From contig NZ_BJKN01000001.1 of NCBI RefSeq assembly GCF_006538365.1, positions 1,030,821-1,094,820 of the forward strand: a stretch of DNA of 64,000 bases, in the 5' to 3' direction. Under the pieces are notes generated by a model. That model was not told the DNA's origin, made no database searches, and worked only from the letters and a program-made list of their open reading frames with translations. Position 1 is the first letter of the stretch. The number at the start of each line of letters is the position of its first letter. Below, piece after piece: positions 20,257 through 28,405 of this stretch. This DNA comes from Moorella sp. E308F. Lineage in GTDB: Bacteria; Bacillota; DSM-521; Neomoorellales; Neomoorellaceae. The position numbers and the translations under genes are program-made.

Positions 20257-21438
20257 ATGCGTAAACCCATGCTTCTCGTTCCGTTATTACTTGCGCTCCT
20301 TATCATCGGAGTTCCCATATTTCCGGCAGCCGCCCAACCCTATCAAGACCCCAACGGCGTCTACTACAAGCAGGCCCGTGTTTTTGGCAAGGTAGTAACT
20401 TTCGACCCCCATCGCAACCTGGCCGTCATCTTCGGCTCCATCTACGTCTACGAGCCCAACAGCGGCTGGCAGCTGGTGGACTCCCGCAAATTTCACCTGG
20501 TGGCGCCGGTCAACTACCAGGTCGGCGACAGCTTGGCCGGAGCCGTCAACAAAACGGTGGCCGTGGAAGGGCCGTACCAGGCCTGGCCTGGGCAGAAGGA
20601 GGAGGTGATCGAAACCAACAAAGTCGAAATTGCTGATTGCCCGATAGAAACGCCCCCCTGGTACGCCTTCGGCAAGACCGTCACCACCGATCACATCGTC
20701 AAATTCAACCTCAGCCAGGTAACTGACCTGGTAGATGTCCTGGCCGGCCTGCAAAAGGCGGCTGGTATCCGCCAGGATAGGAGGTTAACCCCTGAAGAAG
20801 TAAGCCGGCTGGCCGGCGAGATCACCAACCCGAGCGACGATGCCAGCCGCAGCCTGGCCGGCAGGATGCGGTCCGAGCTGGCTAAATCCTGGAACGACAA
20901 ATGGGTGGTCACTAAAGATAACGCGGCCACCAACGACCTGCGGGCAGGGGTAGGTGGTTGGCAGTTCTATGAGGGCCTCCTCGGTTATAACAACTCCTAT
21001 ATCGAAAAAGCCCCCCTTGTCCGCAAGAACCTGGACGCCTTTATGGAGGCTATCCATCCCGGCGGTGGTGCTCCGGAAGAAGAGGGACCGGCCGCCATGT
21101 ACGCCCTGGTGCAGGCCGAAAGAGATAAATACGGCAAGATAATAAAAGTCACGGTTTCCGGCGCTCTTATGGACACCGTGCCGAGTTTACTGCAGGCAAT
21201 AGCCGATCCATCCAGCGCACAGATAGAAACCTGGCGCCTGGAAGGCTGGACCAAAAAAGAAGCGGCAGAAATGGACGGCCGCTACTGTTGGCTTTCCGGT
21301 AGCCGGGTCCTGGTCCGGGATGAGAAGGGCAACCTGAAAGACCAATATTTCAGCTTGCGTAACTATCTAACCCGTGAAGGGTTTAACAACACCCTGGACA
21401 TTACCAGGGATGTGATCGGGGAAGGGGGTGTTTTCTAA
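20257..21438 (+). CDS. Exported protein at head of conjugation operon
   Basis: This 393-residue protein has a clear signal peptide, MRKPMLLVPLLLALLIIGVP then IFPAAA, with cleavage before QPYQDPNG. The mature part is soluble; it contains VFGKVVTFDPHRNLAVIFGSIYVYE, a beta-rich region resembling an OB-like domain, and a C-terminal helical region. I chose the ATG at 20257 because GGAGG lies 8 bases upstream; the frame is open back to 20161. It is directly joined to the TcpC-like gene (stop and start overlap by one base), so it probably works in the transfer apparatus at the outer face of the membrane. Confidence 0.7.
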   Translation: MRKPMLLVPLLLALLIIGVPIFPAAAQPYQDPNGVYYKQARVFGKVVTFDPHRNLAVIFGSIYVYEPNSGWQLVDSRKFHLVAPVNYQVGDSLAGAVNKTVAVEGPYQAWPGQKEEVIETNKVEIADCPIETPPWYAFGKTVTTDHIVKFNLSQVTDLVDVLAGLQKAAGIRQDRRLTPEEVSRLAGEITNPSDDASRSLAGRMRSELAKSWNDKWVVTKDNAATNDLRAGVGGWQFYEGLLGYNNSYIEKAPLVRKNLDAFMEAIHPGGGAPEEEGPAAMYALVQAERDKYGKIIKVTVSGALMDTVPSLLQAIADPSSAQIETWRLEGWTKKEAAEMDGRYCWLSGSRVLVRDEKGNLKDQYFSLRNYLTREGFNNTLDITRDVIGEGGVF

Positions 21439-22361
21439 CGGAAAAGAAGCTGTTATACCGCTGGCTGGCTGGAGGGCTCTTCTGGCTGCTGCTGTTCGGC
21501 GGCGCCTTTTTATCGATCCGTAGCGCCAACATCGTCCGCCTGGCCGCCGGCAAGATTGCAGCTAACGCCATTACCCGCAATCAAGAGCAGGCCATCAATA
21601 GCGCCCGGGAAGTCGCCCGGGCGCTGGCCGTAGAATGGGCCACCTGGAACGGCAGTCCTGATGATTACAACCGCCGCCTAGGAGCCTTCTTTAAAAACGC
21701 CGGCAGCTTCACCCTCCCTGACGGCATCCAGGAAGTGGTATCAGCCTCAGTCGTATCGGTAACCGGCCGAGAACCGCAGTACCGGGTGCAGGTCCTGCTG
21801 CACCTGCGCCGGCTGGTGCCGGTCACTCCGGCCGAAGCCCAGGCCGCTGCCCCGGTAAACGTCCCTGTAACCCAGGAAGACCTCTTGCGCTGGAAGCAGG
21901 GTGGGACGTTGGACCAGCAGAAGGCGATCCCGGTATGGAGGGATTATCTGCTCAAGGTAGAAGTGCCGGTGCAGGTAAAAGAAAACCAGGCCCAAGCCGT
22001 TGGCCTTCCAGTGGTTATCGCCAACAATCAGGGGGAAGGGGTGATTAAAGAACCTGGGTATAACGAAAGCGCCTCCCAACCATTTATAACCTTCATCAAC
22101 CAGTTCCTAAACCTCTATTATACCGGAGGGTCCCTGGCAAACTTCCTGGCGCCGGGCGCCTCGGTAACCGCCGTTGGCGGCTGGAAGCTGGAGAGTGTCG
22201 ATGAAGTGCTTGTAGACAACAGCACTAATCCCACCAGGGCCTGCGTCTGGGCAACGATATCCGCGACCGGAGCTGGGCGCCTGACGCAAAGAATTTTTCT
22301 CAAAATCAAAATGGAAAGGGGGAGTTATCTGGTAGAGGACCTAAGCGCCCAGCCGCAGTGA
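21438..22361 (+). CDS. TcpC-like conjugation protein, apparent ACG start
   Basis: The frame from 21438 encodes 307 residues: a short basic N-terminus, one membrane helix (GGLFWLLLFGGAFLSI), then a two-part extracytoplasmic region resembling the NTF2-like domains of TcpC, the VirB8-like scaffold of Gram-positive conjugation. No ATG, GTG or TTG occurs between the upstream in-frame stop at 21384 and 21735, where the first would remove the membrane anchor. The ACG at 21438 sits 7 bases after GAAGGGGGTG and overlaps the previous stop (TAACG in place of the common TAATG). Start is therefore uncertain; a CTG at 21450 is another option. Confidence 0.72.
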   Translation, partial: TEKKLLYRWLAGGLFWLLLFGGAFLSIRSANIVRLAAGKIAANAITRNQEQAINSAREVARALAVEWATWNGSPDDYNRRLGAFFKNAGSFTLPDGIQEVVSASVVSVTGREPQYRVQVLLHLRRLVPVTPAEAQAAAPVNVPVTQEDLLRWKQGGTLDQQKAIPVWRDYLLKVEVPVQVKENQAQAVGLPVVIANNQGEGVIKEPGYNESASQPFITFINQFLNLYYTGGSLANFLAPGASVTAVGGWKLESVDEVLVDNSTNPTRACVWATISATGAGRLTQRIFLKIKMERGSYLVEDLSAQPQ

Positions 22362-22404
22362 CGCGGCCTTAATATATTTTACTTCCCAAAGGAGTTGATG
22401 TACC

Positions 22405-22740
22405 TTGCGTTTCAACCGCTATTTTCCCCTTCTAGTGCGCTTGGGACCCACGCTTCTAGCTACCCTGGCCTTCGCCGGCGCCATGCTGGCCCCGTCTATC
22501 GCTTACGCCTACGACCTCAAGGCCGGCGCCCAGAGCATTCTGGATTTGGCCAAGATATTGGTCATGATCGGTGTCCTTGTAGGGGCAATGTGGGCTTTCT
22601 TTAAAAATCAAGTAGCGGCCATGATAGTCATAATTATTGTCGGCGCCGTTTTAATCGCAATAACTACGCCGGGGGTTATGGATAGTATTGGTAAAGCGGT
22701 TGTTGCATTATTTGGCGGCAGTACCAGCTCATCACCATGA
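22405..22740 (+). CDS. TcpD/VirB2-like small membrane protein
   Basis: This 111-residue protein starts at a TTG behind AAAGGAG. It has a signal-peptide-like N-terminus (LGPTLLATLAFAGAMLAPSI then AYA) and two further hydrophobic helices (LDLAKILVMIGVLVGAMWAF and AAMIVIIIVGAVLIAITTPGV). The size and topology resemble VirB2 pilins and TcpD-type proteins of Gram-positive transfer systems. It lies between the TcpC-like and TcpE-like genes, consistent with that role, and is followed by a terminator. Confidence 0.65.
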   Translation: MRFNRYFPLLVRLGPTLLATLAFAGAMLAPSIAYAYDLKAGAQSILDLAKILVMIGVLVGAMWAFFKNQVAAMIVIIIVGAVLIAITTPGVMDSIGKAVVALFGGSTSSSP

Positions 22741-22759
22741 ACTAACTTTTTGAGGCATA

Positions 22760-22791
22760 AGGCAGCCTTTATGCGGGCTGCCTCTTTTTTT
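22760..22791 (+). terminator. Intrinsic terminator or attenuator inside the transfer operon
   Basis: AGGCAGCC / GGCTGCCT, 8 bp with a short loop, is followed by CTTTTTTT. It lies between the TcpD-like and TcpE-like genes and could reduce expression of the downstream transfer genes relative to the abundant small membrane protein. Confidence 0.85.
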
Positions 22792-22806
22792 GAGGTGGCT
22801 GCTATT

Positions 22807-23193
22807 ATGGAGAAACAGGAAACACGCCTTTTCAAAAGTTACAAGTCGCTATTCCATATCAGGTTCAAGATCCATAACATCGGCGACCGCACCCTGCCGC
22901 GGGGGTTATCCCTGGAAACCCTGGCCATGTTCGCGGTACTCTACCTGCCTCTCTGGCCCCTGGGCCGCCTACTATATCCGGTTCACCCCTGGATCGGGGC
23001 AGTAATCGTTGACGGGGCGGCGGCCGTGTTGTTGTCCCAGCCCGATCCCCAGGGCAAGTTCTTACCCTTGTTCATTCTGGGCTTGGCTGAATACCTCGCC
23101 CGGCCGAAGCTGACCGACTACTCTGGCCGGGCCATCGCCCGCCACCGCCGTCAGCACTTGGAGTGGCAGGTAATGGAGGTGGAAGAGTGTTAG
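22807..23193 (+). CDS. TcpE-like conjugation membrane protein
   Basis: This 128-residue protein begins MEKQETRLFKSYKSLFHIRFKIHNIGD, resembling the TcpE family, with hydrophobic stretches LETLAMFAVLYLPLWPLGRLL and GAVIVDGAAAVLL and a C-terminal YSGRAIARHRRQH. In Tn916/pCW3-type systems TcpE is a small membrane protein next to the VirB4 ATPase; the same order is seen here. I chose the ATG at 22807 (site GAGGTGG), which lies after the terminator hairpin. Confidence 0.72.
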   Translation: MEKQETRLFKSYKSLFHIRFKIHNIGDRTLPRGLSLETLAMFAVLYLPLWPLGRLLYPVHPWIGAVIVDGAAAVLLSQPDPQGKFLPLFILGLAEYLARPKLTDYSGRAIARHRRQHLEWQVMEVEEC

Positions 23194-23339
23194 TGCGCTA
23201 TGTTAATCGCGATCACAATCACCCATTATACGGGCAGACAGGCATTGTGAAAGAAGAGATAGTTCCAGCCTCTTTGTTTTGGAGGGATATCCGTGAAATT
23301 CCCCCTCAATGCCTTCAAGAACAACATCGTCTTCAATAA
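23187..23339 (+). CDS. Possible 50-residue ORF overlapping the VirB4 start
   Basis: A GTG at 23187 lies 7 bases after GGAGG, an excellent site, and overlaps the TcpE-like stop. It would encode VLVRYVNRDHNHPLYGQTGI and so on to residue 50, ending 47 bases inside the VirB4 gene. The HPLYGQTGIVKEEI segment has a KOW-like look. It may be a real small subunit or a translational-coupling leader that delivers ribosomes to the VirB4 start. Confidence 0.4.
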   Translation: MLVRYVNRDHNHPLYGQTGIVKEEIVPASLFWRDIREIPPQCLQEQHRLQ

Positions 23340-25716
23340 CCAGGGCGAAGCCTACGCCGTCTACCGCCTCAAAGGCGAGGCCTACAACCACCTGCCCCTG
23401 GCGGAAAGGCAGATGGTTATCAAACGCCTGGAAGAGAGCTTTTACGGCTATGAGGGTAAAGGCCAGATTCTCCTGCTCTGCGAGGAACTGCGCCTGGATG
23501 AAGGTGGCTACCTGGCGGCGGCCGGTGTCTCTTACGATCTCCCCCGGGAAGTGGCCCTGGAGGCCTCCCGCCACGCCCGGTCCGTGCGCCAGGCTTTGAG
23601 CTACGGCGCCCGCCGCCGGCGCCGTTACCTGGTCTTGCAGCTGCGCCTGGATCCACAACTAGATGATATTAAAACATTGCTGGCTGAAGCCCGCGACCTG
23701 GCCCTGGGGACTTTCCTGCGGTCGGAAAAGTGGTTGCTCTCACCCCGGCGCCTGCAGGAGGCCCTGGAAGCTGAAGAAGAATTATACCACCGCATCCGCA
23801 ACATCACCGCCGGCCGCGCCGATTTCGGCGATCTGGACTTCATCATCCGGCGCAACACCCGCCGGGTGGGAGTCCTGCCGCCGCCCTTGCCGTCCCGCAA
23901 CGCCGGCCGCTTCACCCCGGCCCTTATCAGCGCCTTCGGCGACGGCTGCCTTTTGGAAGAACACACAAGTTACATCGCTATCACCGAAGGCAATGACGAA
24001 ACTCATTACCAGGTTTTCATCACCTTTCCCGATCTGCCTAAAAGCATACCGGAGACAGGGGCCGAATGGCTGGCCAGCCTGGATGTCAACGAAGCGGCCA
24101 TTGATGCCGTCGTCCATTTCCGGGTTACCCGGCCCTTCAAAGCCAAAAAGGCAACAGAAAGCCGGCGGCGCTTTCTGAGAGGCCAGATTGAAGAAACTTT
24201 ACGTGGCCGGGATGAACCAAGCTTAGACGAAGAATACGGTCTGACCGAGGGACGCTTCCTGGAAAGCAAAATCCAGGCCGGCCAGCCCTTAGCGGCCATG
24301 GCCGTTACCCTGGCCGTGGCCGGCAAAGACCTGAAACAAGTCAGGGCCACGGCGGCCAGGACGATAGAAAGGTACACTTCTTCCGGCTACCGTGCCGTCC
24401 GGCCGGTAGGCGACCAGATCAAGTGCCTGTACTCTTTCCTCCCAGGCGCCCCACCGGCAGCGCCGTTAATCGAGTGTGACCCCGGCTTCATCGCCGCCGC
24501 CGGTCCCCATATCTCTTTGGAAACGGGCGACGGCAAGGGCTTTTTCCTGGGTTGGTCAGGAGCCGCCCCGGTCTGGTGGCGGCCTGGCTACGCCGCCCGG
24601 GAATTGGGCCGTTCCAACGCCGTCTTTATTACCGGCGGACTGGGCGGGGGCAAGAGTATGACCATCAAGACCATGGGCTACTTCATCCGCCTGGCCGGCG
24701 GCGTGTTGTTCGTCATCGACCCCAAAAAGAACGAATATCGAGCATACGAGCGCCTGTTCCCCATCAAGCGCATCGACCTTTCTCCCAGCGGGGACCAGGA
24801 ATTGAACCCCTTCATGCTGGCTGCCGACGAGCGCCGCGCCAAGGGGATTGCCCTGGACTTTTTAAGCATTGCTTTAAACCTCCGCGACGACAACGACGTG
24901 CGCCGGGTAGCCGTATCCCAGGCAGTGGAGAGAGTAGCTGGTCGGCCGCCGGCAGAGCGCAACCTCCAGGCCTGCCTGGAAGAATTGAACCGGATGGCCA
25001 GGGAGAAGGCCCATCCCCAGGTCGCCCGGGAGGCCGGCCAGTGCGCTCTGCTTTTAGAATCCCTCCGGGACGGTTCCCTGGGCCACCTGGTATTCGGCAA
25101 GGGAAAGGAAAACGAGATCGCCCCGGTCACGGTGGTCAGCCTCCAAGGCCTGCCCCTGCCGCGCACCGCCCAGAACCTCCTGGCCGGCCGGATTACCGAA
25201 AGCGAGCGCCAGGGCTTAGGGATGCTCTACCTGGCGGCGGCCATGGCCCGGGAGGTGGCCTTCTCCCTACCGGCCCAGGTCATCAAAGGCCAGATCTTTG
25301 ATGAGGTTTGGATGCTGGCCGGCATATCTGAGGGCGCCCGACTGCTGGACGAACTGATCCGCATGGGGGCCAGGAGCTATAACGCCATTCCTATCCTGGC
25401 CACCCAGAACGCCAGCGACGTGGCCAATATGCAGACGATAAAAAACAACGTCAGCTACATCCTGTGCTTCCGGGCGCAGGATAAAAGCGAGATACGGAGT
25501 AATATAGAGCTGTTGGGTGCCGATGTAGAAGAAGAGGAAGGGAAGAAAGGGGCCGGCCTGGCTAACCTCTTCCGTTCCCTGGAGAGCGGCTGGTGCCTCA
25601 TGAAGGACGCCCTGGGCCGTATCGGCCAGGTATACATCGACCCCCGGCCGGAATACCTCTTGCAGGTGTTCGATACCACGCCGGGGAAGCAAGAGGAGGA
25701 AATTGAAAGTGGTTGA
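23293..25716 (+). CDS. VirB4-like conjugative transfer ATPase
   Basis: This 807-residue cytoplasmic ATPase powers type IV secretion. An N-terminal CagE/TrbE/VirB4-like region (1-400) precedes the P-loop domain with ITGGLGGGKSMTIK (Walker A, about residue 450), VIDPKKNEYRAYE, and Walker B QIFDEVWML (about 667), followed by NASDVANMQTIKNNVSYILCF in the C-terminal lobe. The start is a GTG behind TTGGAGGGA. It is directly followed by an AAA+ ATPase gene with a 14-base overlap. It is the strongest single indicator of a conjugation apparatus here. Confidence 0.92.
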   Translation: MKFPLNAFKNNIVFNNQGEAYAVYRLKGEAYNHLPLAERQMVIKRLEESFYGYEGKGQILLLCEELRLDEGGYLAAAGVSYDLPREVALEASRHARSVRQALSYGARRRRRYLVLQLRLDPQLDDIKTLLAEARDLALGTFLRSEKWLLSPRRLQEALEAEEELYHRIRNITAGRADFGDLDFIIRRNTRRVGVLPPPLPSRNAGRFTPALISAFGDGCLLEEHTSYIAITEGNDETHYQVFITFPDLPKSIPETGAEWLASLDVNEAAIDAVVHFRVTRPFKAKKATESRRRFLRGQIEETLRGRDEPSLDEEYGLTEGRFLESKIQAGQPLAAMAVTLAVAGKDLKQVRATAARTIERYTSSGYRAVRPVGDQIKCLYSFLPGAPPAAPLIECDPGFIAAAGPHISLETGDGKGFFLGWSGAAPVWWRPGYAARELGRSNAVFITGGLGGGKSMTIKTMGYFIRLAGGVLFVIDPKKNEYRAYERLFPIKRIDLSPSGDQELNPFMLAADERRAKGIALDFLSIALNLRDDNDVRRVAVSQAVERVAGRPPAERNLQACLEELNRMAREKAHPQVAREAGQCALLLESLRDGSLGHLVFGKGKENEIAPVTVVSLQGLPLPRTAQNLLAGRITESERQGLGMLYLAAAMAREVAFSLPAQVIKGQIFDEVWMLAGISEGARLLDELIRMGARSYNAIPILATQNASDVANMQTIKNNVSYILCFRAQDKSEIRSNIELLGADVEEEEGKKGAGLANLFRSLESGWCLMKDALGRIGQVYIDPRPEYLLQVFDTTPGKQEEEIESG

Positions 25717-26956
25717 GCTAAAGGGCGTAATCCTCGATTTCCGCCAGGCGGTGGCAGCCCAAAACTTAAGCAGGGTCGCCTTTGACGCCGCCCTGACGGT
25801 GGGCGTCCTCGTCCTCCTGGCCGAGGTGGCGGCCAGTTACAAAAAGCGCCAGTACATAAAAAACGCATTGGTCGGCCTCATCGCCTTCATCATTACCTAC
25901 GCCTTTATCCGCTATTTCCCGGCCAGGGGCTCCGAATTCGAGCTGGTGACCATGCTCCTGGGGCTCTGGTACGCAGCCCAGGTTATCTATCATTTTGTCA
26001 GCCGCGCCTTAAAGATATACAGCGAAGCCTTTAGCGGCGGCTGGCACGCCTTCAGGCAGGCGATAAATGGCAAAAACGCCTACCGGCATAGTTACCAGCA
26101 GGCTTACCGGACTTACCAGGAAGCCGGCCCTAACATAGACCGAGAAAAAGAAGGCGCTTCCGGAGACATCCCGCCGGGAGTGGAATACCTGCCGCCCCGG
26201 CGGCCGGATCCTGGGGCCTTTGAGGGCCTCATCGGCCTGGACAAAGCGGTTGACGCCATCAAAACAGCCCTGGAACTGCCATTGAAGCAGCCGGAAAAGA
26301 TCCGGGAGTACAACCTGGAATTGCCGCGGGGAATCCTGCTCTACGGCCCTCCCGGCACCGGCAAGACGAGTTTCGCCCGGGCGGCAGCCAGGTACTTCGG
26401 CTGCTCCTTCTATGCCGTTAACGCCTCTTCTCTTATCGGGCGTTACGTCGGCACCAGCGAGGCCAATTTGCGCAACCTCTTCGCCCACGCCCGCCGTCAC
26501 CGGCCGGCTGTGATCTTTTTCGACGAGATCGACGCCATCGGCCGCCGCCGCGACGGCAGCGACTTAAACCGCGCCTCGGACATCCTCCTGCAGCTACTCC
26601 TGGGGGAACTGGACGGTTTTGCCAGCAGGGAAGGGATATTCATCATTGCCGCCACCAACCGCGCCGACGTGCTGGACGAAGCCCTGGTGCGGCCGGGTCG
26701 CCTTGACCAGAAGATCGAGCTTCCCCTGCCTGGTGCCCGCGCCCGGCGGCAGCTCTTTGAAGTCTACCTCCGGAACAGGCCCACCGAATTAAACGAAACC
26801 GACTACCAGACTGTGGTGGCCAGGACGGAAGGGGCTTCCGCCGCCGACATCAAGGCCATCTGCGACATGGCCGCCCTGGCGGCCTCCCACGTCCGGGCCA
26901 GGATCGACTGCGCTTATTTGTGCGAGGCGATTGAGGAAATAAGGGGGAAGGGTTAG
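25703..26956 (+). CDS. Membrane-anchored AAA+ ATPase without protease domain
   Basis: This 417-residue protein starts at a TTG with GAGGAGG upstream. Residues about 20-110 contain three hydrophobic segments, then a short linker, then an FtsH/CDC48-type AAA module: GPPGTGKTSFARAAA (Walker A, about 215), VIFFDEIDAIG (Walker B, about 270), and NRADVLDEALVRPGRLD (second region of homology, with the arginine fingers). No HExxH zinc-protease motif follows, so it is an unfoldase or remodeller rather than FtsH. It overlaps VirB4 by 14 bases, implying work on the transfer complex. This partner is not a standard member of known Gram-positive systems. Confidence 0.88.
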   Translation: MKVVELKGVILDFRQAVAAQNLSRVAFDAALTVGVLVLLAEVAASYKKRQYIKNALVGLIAFIITYAFIRYFPARGSEFELVTMLLGLWYAAQVIYHFVSRALKIYSEAFSGGWHAFRQAINGKNAYRHSYQQAYRTYQEAGPNIDREKEGASGDIPPGVEYLPPRRPDPGAFEGLIGLDKAVDAIKTALELPLKQPEKIREYNLELPRGILLYGPPGTGKTSFARAAARYFGCSFYAVNASSLIGRYVGTSEANLRNLFAHARRHRPAVIFFDEIDAIGRRRDGSDLNRASDILLQLLLGELDGFASREGIFIIAATNRADVLDEALVRPGRLDQKIELPLPGARARRQLFEVYLRNRPTELNETDYQTVVARTEGASAADIKAICDMAALAASHVRARIDCAYLCEAIEEIRGKG

Positions 26957-28405
26957 GTGGGGAAGAAGATAACCCTGTTGCTCCTGGCGCTTATCATAGC
27001 TTTTAACCTCCCAATGCCCGCCGCCCTGGCGGGCATCGGCGATCAACCGGCCAAAGATTGGAACCTCCAGGGCGACATCGAAGCCGAGAAGGCCATTGAA
27101 GGCCAGATGTTCAATATCGCCAGCATCACCTTCCTGAACACGGCTACGACGGCTACGGCCGTCACCGCAGCCGGACCTTTCGGGCTCCTGACAGTAGGCA
27201 CCGGGGTGGCCGCCGCCGGCCTGGCAGAAATCGCCAGGCCGGAAAACGCCATCTGGGAGAACTGGCCACTGGGCAGATACGTTTTTTACCACTACGCACC
27301 GGATAAATACCTGGGCATGGTGCCGACCGCCCAGTATGCCACCAGCGCCATCGGCGACATGATCGCCAATTTAATATTTTCCTTGAGCAAATCTATAACC
27401 CGAACTTCTATCAACGTCATGGTTCTGGCTTTCCACACCGATATCATCAGCGGCATGATCCCCTGGGTGTCCCGGGGCGTGGCCGATATCTTTACCAACC
27501 CCCAGAACGACCTGACGCCGGTTTTGCTCATATTAGGCATGAGCCTGCTACTGATTTACAGCGTCTTTAAGCTCTTACGCGGCCAGGCCGTTTCCGTCCT
27601 GGGGTCTCTCTTAATCGCCCTTTTAGGCGTAGGGGGCGTTTTCTTTTTCAGCGCCAACGCCGAAAAGCTCATCGGCGACTTCACCCGGTTCACCGATAGC
27701 ACCGCCGGCCTGTTCCTGGGCGCCATCAGCAGCTATACCGCTAAGGGCCAGGATGTAAACATCAGCAATCCAATCGACCGGGGCCTGGTGGTCGCCGGGC
27801 AAACGGCCTGGGATACAATCATCGCCCGGCCATGGGCGGTGGCCATGTTCGGCACGGCGGACGAAAGCAAACTAAAACTAACCCAGGACGAATATGAAAA
27901 AATGGATAAAAGTTCCTTCCCGGCCGAAAGCCTGGCCAAGATCCAGCCAGGTATGCGCATTGATACCTTATTCCTGGGCTGCGGCGGCGACGCCCGAGAC
28001 GCCGTGGCCGATATCCTGGGCCGGCCCAATAAACGCTACTTATTGGTAGTCAGGGAAGACATCGACCACGGCCAACATCCGGGGACCATGATCGGTTTCA
28101 ACCCCGCCAATACCCTGAACCATATCGAAACGGCCCTGCTGTCCCTCCTGCCGGCCATCGGGTTTGCAATATTGATCGGTCTGGTAGGCCTCAGCATCAT
28201 TGTCTGTCAGGCCGTCCTGGCGGCCCTGCTACTGATGCTGCCCCTGGCGTTATTCGCCCTAATGATCCCGGAAACCGGCTGGTCCCTGGCCAGCCGCTAC
28301 TTCCGCACCTTAATCGGCTTCTTCGCCGTCAAGCTCATTTATGGCGTCTACCTGTCCCTGGTCCTGGTGGTGGCCACCAGCTTCACTAAGGCGGTGATTG
28401 GCTGA
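26957..28405 (+). CDS. VirB6/TrbL-like polytopic membrane protein
   Basis: This 482-residue protein begins with a cleavable signal (GKKITLLLLALIIAFNLPMP then AALA) and has several membrane helices in its middle (residues about 130-240) and C-terminal part (IGFAILIGLVGLSIIVCQAV with LAALLLMLPLALFALMIP). The overall pattern matches the VirB6/TrbL membrane-channel component of type IV secretion. The start is a GTG behind AAGGGGGAAGG with no gap after the AAA+ gene, so it is in the same operon. Sequence similarity alone is weak; context carries much of the call. Confidence 0.72.
   Translation: MGKKITLLLLALIIAFNLPMPAALAGIGDQPAKDWNLQGDIEAEKAIEGQMFNIASITFLNTATTATAVTAAGPFGLLTVGTGVAAAGLAEIARPENAIWENWPLGRYVFYHYAPDKYLGMVPTAQYATSAIGDMIANLIFSLSKSITRTSINVMVLAFHTDIISGMIPWVSRGVADIFTNPQNDLTPVLLILGMSLLLIYSVFKLLRGQAVSVLGSLLIALLGVGGVFFFSANAEKLIGDFTRFTDSTAGLFLGAISSYTAKGQDVNISNPIDRGLVVAGQTAWDTIIARPWAVAMFGTADESKLKLTQDEYEKMDKSSFPAESLAKIQPGMRIDTLFLGCGGDARDAVADILGRPNKRYLLVVREDIDHGQHPGTMIGFNPANTLNHIETALLSLLPAIGFAILIGLVGLSIIVCQAVLAALLLMLPLALFALMIPETGWSLASRYFRTLIGFFAVKLIYGVYLSLVLVVATSFTKAVIG

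Noticed and set aside
22750..22806. Earlier start for the TcpE-like gene
   Set aside because: It would lie within the terminator hairpin at 22760-22791 and has no ribosome site; the ATG at 22807 does.
25703..26956. FtsH protease
   Set aside because: The AAA+ module is FtsH-like but the protein ends at residue 417 without the HExxH zinc-protease domain.
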